A stretch of 64,000 bases of DNA from Apis mellifera (Eukaryota > Arthropoda > Insecta > Hymenoptera > Apidae): the NCBI RefSeq assembly GCF_003254395.2, contig NC_037644.1, positions 13,888,586 through 13,952,585 of the forward strand. Reading direction: 5' to 3'. Below are positions 40,001 through 50,422 of this stretch, piece after piece (the stretch's first letter is position 1; every line of letters begins with the position of its first letter). A program made the translations under genes and the position numbers. The notes beneath the pieces were generated by a model that had not been told where the DNA came from, made no database searches, and saw only the letters and a list, made by a program, of their open reading frames with translations.

Positions 40001-41231
40001 CTTCCTCCCCCTCCCTCCCTCCCTCTTCGTTCGACAGGCTACGATATCCCTATTTCGTCCTTGTCCTTCGCCTCTACGCCTCGATTTCGTTATTCCTTCG
40101 CACGTGGGAAAGGGAGAGGAGAAAGAGGGGGAGGGGAGGAGAGGAGGAGAAAAAGAAGGTAATTAATCGCGCGCGACGCGAAATAACGATTATTAGCGCG
40201 TTCGTTCCATCGGGTGTTTACATCGATTTCTGTAGACGGGAAGCGGTGGGAATAGAATCGCGATTATGGATGGACGGGTACGGCGACGCGAAAGCCACCT
40301 TTGGCACCGTAATTGTTATTACCATTGGTCCCTAGCGTAAAATCGAATAACGGACACCGCCATAAACGTCCGATAACTCACGGGTCGCTATCATGGGAAC
40401 ACGGCTACAAGAAGCCATACACGTCGTCATAATTAAAATCGACTTCGATTACTCTAACCCGTTGGAATTCTCGCTTCGTGAATCGCCAAGCGTAAATTTT
40501 AATTGGTTTTCGGTAACCATTTAACACTGTTTCCATTTACGCCGTTACGTGCGATGGTGCGAGCTTTTGCCATCCTCTGCGTTAACCTTAACTCTCTTCA
40601 TTTTCCACGATATCGTGTTATTATGTGTAACGCGTTACGGATTTAATACGTTGTGGAGAAGGTGGAAAATAAACTTCTCTTCCCTCGTTTTCCAAGCATT
40701 TGAACACACGTTAGAGAACAATTGTCCTTGTAAATTTTCGATTGACAGAGAGCCAGAGAGGGAGAGAGAATGGAAAAAAGTTAACGAAACGAGACGATTT
40801 TTTCTTCTTCACGTTTTTGAACGCGATTAAACGAAATTTGCGACGGTCGGTCGTTCGAGAATAAAGTTACGAGAATGGGTGTTTAGAAAAAAGAAAGAGA
40901 GAGAGAGAGAGAGGGAGAAAAAAAAGCAACGAAATCGAAGCAAGAGGCAGCGAGAAGCATTGGAACAGGGACTCGATCGATCCTTTCATAGGGGTCAATG
41001 TATTCATCGATGAAGGGAACCTGCAATATATTTACTGGTACTTGGCGCAAGTTTATACGCGTCGGTATGTAGCCGACTCGTGGCTCAAAATAGATGCTAA
41101 CCGATTGTCGTCGATCGGTGTGAAATCGAATTAGTCAGGTACAAATTAGATATATCCAGCTTGAGATGAGATCCAGGAATGTTAAATCCAATCCGTGTAA
41201 ATGCGCAATATATTTTTCCTATTTTTAATCC

Positions 41232-41277
<46 letters not shown>

Positions 41278-42129
41278 TTTTTTCAACGTTTGCTCTTACG
41301 TCACGAGTACTCTCTACCGGCGTAAATAACGAAAAGCATTATCGATCCTCTTTTTTCCGATTCTTTAAGTACCAATCATCTCATCATTGTTTTAAAATTT
41401 CCACTTAAAATAACGACTCGTCTCTCGTCCTCCGTCACACGCGCCTGTCATATACGTATATACATACGTATATATATACCTGCGCGTAAAGATTCCACTT
41501 CTAATATTAAAAAAAATAATAATAATATTGGGAAATAAGCGAGGTAACGGTATTTTCGAAAAATGCAAAAACGAGAGCCGAGGGCGCGAGAAGTGGGGCG
41601 GGGGGGATAATCGTGGGATAAATAAGGTTTAATGGGAGGCGATAAAGGCGAGGGAAAACCGGTGGATCGGGGCGATCAGGTGCACAAGGGCGACATAAAA
41701 CGCGGTCGAAACTCGGCAATATCGCGAGCTCCCCTCCCTCCTCCCCCTCCCCCGGTCACGCCCTTTCGCGCAAGATGTTTGCAAATCTCGCCGATGCGGC
41801 TCTGTTCACGGCGCTATAAACGTCCCGGTTAACGCGGGCTATATTTCTCCCGACAAATGGTGGCTGAGAAAAAAACGCTCGTATTTAAGTTCCCGTATTG
41901 TTTCTCATCCGCTCTGCTCGCTCCCCGCGCATTCCACGCCCAGTACGCTAATTTCTTCGATTCCCCCGTTTAGTTTACGGCCCCCCCTCCTTCTTCTTCG
42001 ACCCCTAAATAAATTCGAATCGAAAGGGGTCCCTCGAAGGATTATTCTCTTTGTAAAACTCGCCTTCGACGTTTCTCTCTCGCGTTAAATTCATTTCGAA
42101 ATCTCATATTTCGAAGAATCGAGGGAACG
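37030..42129. other. Non-coding stretch with no recognised gene
   Basis: A TA/CA-rich run lies at about 37400-37444, a T run near 38514-38540, a GA run near 40893-40913 and a CT microsatellite at 41239-41273. Non-repetitive patches at 37600-37720 (with TTAATTAA and CTAATTAAGTG, homeodomain-type motifs) and at 40280-40480 could be regulatory. That is inference only. Confidence 0.4.
41239..41273. repeat. CT dinucleotide microsatellite
   Basis: About 17 uninterrupted CT units, the longest pure dinucleotide CT run in the window. Confidence 0.95.
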
Positions 42130-42477
42130 ATGGAAATAGATCGGAAGAGGATTGGAAAAAATAAGAAAAATTGGGAGGGGAGAAGGAATTTCTATCGACC
42201 GTCCATGAGGAGGATAATCGATTTCACGACACGAGCGAGACACGTGTTCGTCGTGCAAGCGTTGGAGAGAGAAAGTTTCTCGCTCGAGGATTTTTCGTCG
42301 TGTAAAAAAAAACGTTTCTTACGACACGCGTTTGACCTTGGCACAGCAGTTACGTTGAAATTATTTAACGAAACGATGCCTCTTAGCAGGATACCCGTTA
42401 TCTTTTTAACGAAGCTCCAGACGAGCGCGGCAGTCCCGATACAAGGGGAATTAGAAAAATATTCGAGACAAACGTAG
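42130..42477 (+). CDS. Doubtful open frame, 115 residues, basic
   Basis: I do not recognise this product. ATG 42130 has A at -3 and G at +4, a favourable start context for an insect. The N-terminal third is strongly basic (MEIDRKRIGKNKKNWEGRRN) and the rest is mixed, without low complexity. The frame stops at TAG 42475-42477. The downstream DNA is AT rich and holds an ATTAAA variant signal near 42557. There is no domain or motif to support function. It could be a small gene, part of a longer transcript, or a chance frame. Confidence 0.13.
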   Translation: MEIDRKRIGKNKKNWEGRRNFYRPSMRRIIDFTTRARHVFVVQALERESFSLEDFSSCKKKRFLRHAFDLGTAVTLKLFNETMPLSRIPVIFLTKLQTSAAVPIQGELEKYSRQT

Positions 42478-43834
42478 TAATTTTAATTTTCATATTATAT
42501 AGGAATATATTACAAAAACCTATCAATGCGTTCCCCTCGCAGTTCACAGTAATATAATTAAAGAGGCTATAAAAAGATTACAAAATAACGCACACGTAAT
42601 ACACGTAATATTCAGCGGGACGTGTGTGTACGCGATGCGAGGTCGAGAGGGTTAAATAAGCCACTCGGCTCATCTGCGTGAACGGCGACGAAAAGATCGA
42701 AATTGCACGGTGGATGACCGAGAACGAAATCCGCGGGGAATTAGCCGGCGGCAGCCAGTGGACGAAACGTTCACGGGCGGTAAAGGTGGTAAAGGGCGCC
42801 GTTCGGCATTAAATGTCAGTCAGCCGCGTCGTAAAGCAAAACTGCAGCGCATCCAGTCAATGGACCCGAGTGTCCACCATCTTACCGTCGCTGTTTCAAC
42901 ACTCGTTATTGCCTTCCGCGCGATATCACGGAGACGAAAGGCGAATAAAAGAGAGAACGGACTGCCGTGAAATGAAAATTTTCTCGAATGGGAAGAGAGA
43001 GAGAGAGAGAGACAGTATGCGCGCGATGAACGAAAGAAGTAGGAAGTCATCACCGCGACTTGCTGCCGCTTGTACCGTTTCGAAAATTCTTCTTCGATTT
43101 ACCGATGACCCTCGTTTATTACGAGGTAATAAAAATTGGATAAAAACGGCGAAAGAAGAAGAAAAAAAAAAGGAAAAGGAATCTATCTTCGTCTTTACAA
43201 TTTCGTTTCCTCATCTCGTATCGAAATTCCCCGCAACAACGTTTATGTACACCGATCATTTCGCCTCGTTACGCATCGCGGTTACGTCGCACGCCTCCCT
43301 CCATCCTTATCGCCGATTCATCTTCGAAAACGGCGGTTACGAGACTGGAACGATACGTACTCCTCCTAATCGCGGTTCAGATTGCTGACCGAAAGAACGA
43401 TCCACTCCCCGTTACGCAACGAGGTGCTACACGAGGAGGAGCGCTCCGAATAAAGATCACCATCGAAGTGCCATCGCCACACCCCCCTCCGTTTTATCGA
43501 GATGCTTTCATACCCAACTTTCTTCCGATCCTTTTTCTAAATCGCACGACTCCCTCGACCGTTTTCCGTACGATACTCGTGCCACGATAGAGCACGGTTG
43601 AAAAAAGAAGAAGATGATGACCGGGGGCATGGAGCGCGTGCATCATCGATGATCCAGGACGGGGAGGGAGGATAGGATCGGATAGGATCTCGCAACGGCG
43701 CGAGGGTGTGTCGGAAATGGGATCGAAGGGGGTCGTCGAGAATCGCTGGTCATCGTTGGAGAGAAGCGGGGCCCGGGGCCCCGTTACGAGTGCCCTCGAG
43801 ACACGACGCTTCGAGTCGAGGAACAGGAGTGATT

Positions 43835-43857
43835 TCGGTGAGTCATCGACTCACCGA
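43835..43857. promoter_or_regulatory. Perfect palindrome containing an AP-1/bZIP-type site
   Basis: The arms TCGGTGAGTC and GACTCACCGA are separated by ATC. The left arm plus spacer gives a perfect TGAGTCA, the consensus bound by Jun/Fos-type bZIP dimers. The right side gives the near-match CGACTCA on the other strand. The position is distal to any gene found, so a regulatory role is inferred only from the motif. Confidence 0.35.
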
Positions 43858-46221
43858 GGGAATATCTTTCCTCGCCGGAAGGATATCGAGAAATGGAGAA
43901 TAAACGAGAGGAGAAGAGTTACACGAGCGAAAATAACGGATCCCGATTATGCACGAAATGCCCGTATCATCGAGCGTAACGCCGACGATGGATCTCTCGA
44001 AGCGTGCGACGAGGAAGAGAGAGCCGAGTAAAATTCGCCAGGCTTCAACGAGATCCGTGAACCTCTTTTTTCTCCGCCCGTTTCGTCGGTCGACCCATTC
44101 GGGGAGAGGGAAAGTCGGCCGTTAAAAATGAAGACATTCGGATGGAGATATGATTCCGTATAAATCATCGAGGAAGAAAGACAGAAGTTCTACCCGACCG
44201 CGCAAACTTCTCTCTCCGTTCGACGCGAATAACGTTCCTCCTTTCCCATCGTATCTCCGTCTCTCTCCCACTTCCCGCGCTTCTTCTAACCCTCCTCCTT
44301 TTCCTTTTTTTCGCTTCTCGAAGCGGCTCGTGACCGGCGCTCGTCCCGGTGGCAAAAGGATTCATTTGTTTTATCTCGCCCATTTCAATTAATATTTATC
44401 GTTTGTTTGCTCGGCCAAACCTCCGTTACGTTGGACGGAACACCGCTACGCACGGACTACAGTACTTCTACTATTCATTATCGTTGCCTCGTGTCCCCTT
44501 CTCCTCGCTTCGATTCGAACCGAGATGAATCGGTCATCGCACGCTTGACGAGCACGGACGAGTCGAGGGAACGCATCTTCGTCGATCCGAAAAAGTTACG
44601 GAAACATCTTTTACTCGTAGATTTACCATCGAACGTTCAAAGTGTCGTACGCGATATTTCAAACGTTCCCGTGCACCTGCGCACGAGGAGGCTATCGAAC
44701 ATCGTCCAGGACGATTTCGCCTCCTCCCTGTTCCTCTTCCAACCACGGGAAGCCCGCCTTTTACACCTGAACGTATATCTGCCGCGATCTGTGTACGCCG
44801 TTCGCGGTACACGCGGCCGAGCCGAAGCTCGTGAAATAAATCAGCTATGATAGAGCGGCCACTCGTTCGCTCTCGAGTCGAGCGTGTCCCAGCTACGAGA
44901 AACGGAAGGAGATCGTGCGCGAATTTTTCTCCCGATGGGAGAAAAACAAGGATGCGGAGGGCGTTCCTTGGTTCCTCGAACGGGGAACGAGAATCCGTTT
45001 CAACGGATCGATGCTGCGCCTCGATAAACTCTATATGGCGGGATTCGGAACGCGTTGTTTGCAAATTAAACGCAGCGAGGGCTCGTTTCGCAAACGGCCT
45101 TGACGAAATACTCGCTCGATTCGTGGAAAGGTCGAGAGTTAATTGGTTTATACTCTCGCGTTTGCCAACGATACGTTTGATAAAGAAAATGAGAACACAA
45201 TGGAAAAATGTTTTACTTTAACCGGGAAAGAGAGGTTGTTGTTATCGAGAGAATAAATAAAGTTGGGGCAGAGAAAGAAAGGGAGATGTCGGGTTACTCG
45301 AGGAGGCGATTTAATATAAATCGAGAAGACGAATGGCGCGCGCGGCCTCCTTGACTCTGTGTATCCTTGGCCGTACATGTATTTAAACAGGCGTTTAACA
45401 TAATTCATCTCTCCCTCCCTCTCTCTCTCTCTTCTACTTCTCGATTCTTCTTCCTTCAACCCCGACCGAACTCGACCTGTTCCAATTTCCACGAGATCAT
45501 AGAAATCATCTACGATAATTTATACGTTCGTTGAAAATCCATCGAGTTTTCCATTTCATCCTCACTTTCATAATTCGTGCGTAGTAATTTCTCGGTAGCG
45601 GCTCGATCCGGTTTCATCGATGTCGCGTGGCGATCGTCGAATAAATTGAATCGGACGATATCCAAGTACATCCATTCCCTGGAAAACGCTATAAGGTGTC
45701 GGTAATGGCGGGTAGCTGGGTAATTGCGCGCGAAAGCACGCGAAGCGCGACCGTAAACGCGAATCGAACGAGAGTACGACGCGCTGTTAATCGACGGCGT
45801 TTGTTATTACCCGCTTCTACGAGAAGAGTGACATGAATCGAGGCAGGCCGAAACGATAACGCGTTATCATCGAGGATGGAAAAGGAGGGGGGTGATGGAT
45901 TCGTGGAATCTCGTTTCCAATGTTGTCATCGTTCACCGTCCACCTTTGTTATTAAACGCAGAAGCTCGTAAAGAGCGCGAGCCGTCGGGGCAAACGCGCA
46001 TAATGCGAGCCTCCACGTAATTACCGCGGGGAAGCTTTATGGCGGCGCGTTCGCCGAGTATTAATTTTCTTTCGCGCCCTGCTCGATCCTCGCGCGAAGA
46101 AGCGATACCAACGACGGAAGAAAAAAAAGGAGAAGAAGATCCGAGCGGCCAATGCGATTTTATCGACTCTTCTTTCGCGCGTTCCTCTCACCTACGCACG
46201 CTTCCCACACTTTTTTCCGCT

Positions 46222-46316
46222 TTCGATCGTCCAATTCTTTATCCTCGAATATTAATTACGCCTCGTTCTATTCCTCGATTCGCTCGAGAATTTATTAAAG
46301 TATTTTTAAAAAGAGT
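46222..46316. repeat. Dispersed direct repeat, copy A
   Basis: This copy shares ATCCTCGAATATTAATTACG and its flanks, TTCGATCGTCCAATT on the left and GATTTATTAAAGTATTTTT-like sequence on the right, with 47287-47374. It carries an extra GATTCGCTC-type segment near 46282 that the other copy lacks. Confidence 0.9.
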
Positions 46317-46882
46317 AAGCGAGATTAAGAAGGAGAATTAATCTTTCTCGATCGATTATCGAGTTCGATTATCGGGTGGTCGGATATAACGGCGAGGGGG
46401 GGACAGCTGCGCCGTCTAAGCGTCGTTTAGAAACACCTGCCACCTTGCACCGAGAGCCACTCCGTTTTTGGGGTGGAAACCGGTAGCGAGAACCGTAATC
46501 GATGCTCGCCCCTACTTATTCGTCCATTTATAACGCTATATAGCTGCTGCCTGTATCCGCTTTCTCCGTCTATTGCTCGACGCGCGTGGTTCTATCCCGA
46601 TAAATAACGAGACTTGTTATCGCCTCCTCCTCTGTTTGCCTTTCCCATTGTATCGCGACGCGGCCGCTTACACGCTCGTACGCTTCCCCACGTTTCACGA
46701 GAACGGCAACCGTGACCGTGCAATTACTCGTGGAAATAAATTCATCCTGCTTAGCCGCGACGCGGACATAATCGGAGGATAAGAGAAACGGGAGTCGCTC
46801 GTTACCGACCGTTTCGAAAATCTTTTCCTTCCCGACTACTCCACCGCGGCTACTCCCTATTCCTGACTTCTCTGAGAGAGCG

Positions 46883-46906
46883 TCGAAGGCGTCGAGACGC
46901 CTTCGA
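46883..46906. repeat. Perfect 11-bp hairpin with 2-bp loop
   Basis: The arms TCGAAGGCGTC and GACGCCTTCGA surround GA. A further AGAGCG (46877-46882) and CGCTCT (46915-46920) flank the arms, so a longer stem with an internal one-sided bulge is possible. Confidence 0.75.
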
Positions 46907-47286
46907 AACAGGAACGCTCTTCCTTCGATCGAGGAGGGGGCGACGGCCCGAGGTGGAGACTCGGTCATTGTCGAGGAGCCGACACTCGAAGCGAGGGCCC
47001 TGCCATTAATAACCTCGCTTCGGCCGAGAGGAGGCGAATGCACGTCGCCTCGTGGTTTCGGCTCGCGTACGCTGGTGGGTAGAACGCGGCCGACAGGGCG
47101 GGACGCACGAGCATAAACAATTGCGCATCGGCCTCGCCCCTTCCCGATACGGCGTAACGAAACGACAGAGAGAGAGGTCCCTGCTCGCCGCCCACCTCGA
47201 CCTCCCTTCGTCTCGAGAAGAGGCGCCTCGGGGGGAGGAGGCGCGAGCGATAGTGGATCGTCGTCGGCAAAACGCGCCGATTTTCT

Positions 47287-47374
47287 CTTCGATCGTCCAA
47301 TTTTTCATCCTCGAATATTAATTACGCCTCGTTCTATTCCTCGAGGATTTATTGAAGTATTTTTAAAACGAGAC
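47287..47374. repeat. Dispersed direct repeat, copy B
   Basis: Same element as 46222-46316, about 1.07 kb downstream in the same orientation, with a shorter middle and a few substitutions. Confidence 0.9.
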
Positions 47375-50223
47375 GGAGAAGAGATTGAGAAACGACGCGC
47401 TCATCGAGATATCGGAAATCCGTTTCTCTTTCGAAACACGATGTCTCGCCGAGGATTAATTAAAAGGAAGGGAGAGAAAGAAAGGAGAGAGTTTCGAGTC
47501 GCTTATTTGGATCGGTCGCCAAAAATAGAGGTACCGATTTTAATTGGAATAAGTTTGGACCGGGGCGCAAAAAAGCGCGCCGCATTTCTTGCCTCTCCCT
47601 CTCCCTCCCCATCGAATCGCGGCCCCGTCGCTCGCTAATTTATTAGGCCGCGTTACCGCGTTAGAGTGGCCGTGGACGGCTCGAATTAAATTCGTATTTG
47701 GCCGCGCACCGGCCAAATTAGACCGGACGGAGATAAATCCGCGCCTCTCGGTTCGAAGGGAGGAGAGGGTGGCGGCGGCGGCGGCGTTAAATTGAGACAT
47801 TGGCCGCGGTGTGGAAAGAAGATGGTATCGATGATTAATGCGCGCAGAGATCGGTAAAAAGCGCGCAATTACATCGCGCAACGCTTAATGACTCGATAAG
47901 TGGTATCGCGGAACTGTGCGCAACGCTGGATTATACATGCAGGCCGCCCTGCCTCGTAATAACTGCAATTTCATCCGGTCGTCTCGATCTTCCATCGTTT
48001 CGAGGGTGAGCGAGTCGCGTCCGGGGAAAAGGAAAAAAATCCGTGCCTCACTCGAGGCGCTAGTCGACTGAGCGCAGGGAGGGCAAAAAGAACGGGGAGA
48101 GAAACACGGCTGTGAAGAGGTTTGCGCGCGAGAGAGAGAGAGAGAGATTGGAGGCTCGCTCGAGAAGAAGACTTTCCTCGAGCCCTGGATTAATACCGCG
48201 GTGGTGAAAAGCGAAGAACACGCGGACGGAAGGAGAGAGAAGGAGAGAGAAGAGATCGTTCCTCTCCGGCAGGCCGGACAATAGGAGCGCCGCGAAGTGT
48301 AGCGGACAAACAAATAGCCAATTAAAATTCCGGTTGCACGGCGAACATACTTGTATCAGCTGCGGTACTACCAAGCATTGTGCACCGGAGGCATGCGGTG
48401 TCTGGATCGGTTGACTGGGACCAGAAGATCGGTTGGTTACGACCAACCTTCAAGGACTATCTCTCGGACGCGACCCGTTTGCACCGGCAGGGAGACATCG
48501 TTATCGATCGATCGCTGCTTTATCGCCGACGATTCTCTCCTCCCGCTGCTGTCCACTCTGTCCGTCGTCCGTTTCCGCGACGATTAATTAAAAAAAAAAT
48601 CCACGCCATGATTAATCATAAATTATACGCTTATTATCTTTTCGAGTTCTCGTCGAAAAGAGTAAAATAAATATTGGCGATTATCGCTCTCGTACGTAAG
48701 AAGTTTCGATTCCTCGTCGATCGTTTCGTTAATCGGTGCACGGATGGTGATAAATGGAGCGGTGCGACGATAAGGATTTTACGCGATCGTTATTGTTACT
48801 TGATAAAATCGCGGGGATGATCGATCAAGGCGGGAAATTATTAATTATCTAGGAGCGGTCGTATCTAAACTCGTACAACTATAAATGCCAAGCTTTAAAT
48901 TACTTCCTCGCCTTTCTTCCGTCCGTTTAGCGAATAACAACGCGTTCGTGCATCGATACGAATCTGGAAGCAGCGTTGAAAAAAGGAAAAATTAATTACT
49001 CGTATTTCCTTCGGAGCGTGAAATCGAAATCTCGGCCTCCGAGTAATCTCGCGACGCGCGAAATTCGGTAAAAGTCGATCGGGAATCGAGATATCGGCGA
49101 ATTATCGAATGCGCGACGCTTGGATACGATCGCGGGCCCGTAATTGCACCGCTATTCGTACGTTATTGGCTCGTATATTATTTGACGCGATTCAATAACT
49201 CGGAACCGGGGAACGTTTCGATGTTATCCGTTCGCCGTTAAACCGCTATTCGCAATATCGATCGCCGCTGATGAATGACCGTATTTAAGCCACCGTCCTT
49301 TTTCCCGCCGATTATTATTAACGTTAAAATTGAACGCGTCCATAGCGTCCGGTAGCGGCCGTGTTCGCGACCACGTACGAAAAAAACTTACTTCTTTCTT
49401 TCATCCTCTTTCATCCTCTTCCTCTTTCTCTTTCTCTTCCACTCGAGGAACGAAGATCGCCGACGACGCGCGTTAAGGCTCCCCCCTCTCTCCCCAACCA
49501 ACTAGGAACGCCGCGGCTGCGCAAACGGCAGAAGAGAGACAGAGAAACAGAGAGAGAGCGTAATTTATCGGAGGCATCGAGAGCAAACGAGACGAGGGTT
49601 CGAGCGCTCTTTGTTCACATCGGATCCGAATTGCTCGCACGTGTAAACCGTTGGGTTACGCGAGAAACGTCGCATGCTGAACTATCTCGTCGCTTCTCGA
49701 GCGACAATTTTGATCTTATTACGAGACGTAACGCCTCGACGGGAAGGGGAAAGGAAGAGAAAGAAATTTTTTTTTTAGAATAACGAAGGAGGAGGGGCGA
49801 TTATCGACGCACGAAAATAATGTATTTTGCACGGAGCGCGCGTGGGCATCGGCAGAAATATATGAACAATCCTTGCGTACGATGTACCTGCGCTCCCGGG
49901 GAGACTACCTGCGGCTAATTTACAGCGAGCCGCGCGGATAACTTCCGTCGTTATTCTCCTCGCGCTTTCCCCTTCCTCTCCTTCCCTTCTTCGAGTTTCT
50001 TCTTCTTCTTCTACGTAACGGGTATCGCGATTAGCCTGAAATACGAAGGGAACACGAGAGGAACTCGGTTGCGTTCGTTGTTGCGTAGGTTGATCCGGAT
50101 CCGCCGACCTTCCTCTCCCCTCCCCCAGCCCTGCCTGTCGTTTCGGCCACGAGAGCTCAAGGGACACCACCTCTCGACGACCACCTCGACGATCGAAAGG
50201 AGGATCGCGGCCAAATAACGTGG

Positions 50224-50422
50224 ATGGACGTATTCGCTGCCGACTCGCCGCCGCGTCTCCCGTTGCGAATTGAAATCGGCGGCGATCCGATCGGTGAGTG
50301 AAAGGAAAAAAAGAATCGTGAACGCGCGTTTACGCGTATTTGTGTGGTTTCAGATCGAAATGGACGAGACGGAAGCGAAGAGCGAGCCTGAACCCGATAT
50401 TAAATCCATCGAGTGCGACGAT
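50224..50422 (+). promoter_or_regulatory. 5' leader of LDH-like gene 1: short intron and possible upstream ORF
   Basis: A donor GTGAGT at 50294 and a polypyrimidine acceptor GTGTGGTTTCAG ending at 50353 define a possible 60-base intron just before the ATG at 50360. If the leader starts upstream of 50224, an ATG at 50224 opens an upstream frame. Spliced, that frame runs past the main ATG in another frame and stops within the first coding exon. Unspliced, it stops at TGA just inside the intron (50298-50300). Both would lower initiation at 50360, and splicing would change how. The transcript start is not known. Confidence 0.4.

Larger units (their letters stand above)
42478..50223. other. Non-coding stretch upstream of the LDH-like pair
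   Basis: No supported gene. The stretch holds two perfect palindromes (43835-43857 and 46883-46906), a dispersed repeat pair (46222-46316 and 47287-47374) and a cluster of overlapping open frames on both strands at 44407-45221 of unknown status. The last part (about 49900-50223) is the likely promoter region of the first LDH-like gene, but I see no clear TATA box. Confidence 0.35.

Noticed and set aside
48060..48670. Overlapping frames around 48351-48587, considered as an upstream LDH exon
   Set aside because: No LDH motif in any frame. A small palindrome (GGTTGGT..ACCAACC near 48430) is present, but nothing supports coding.
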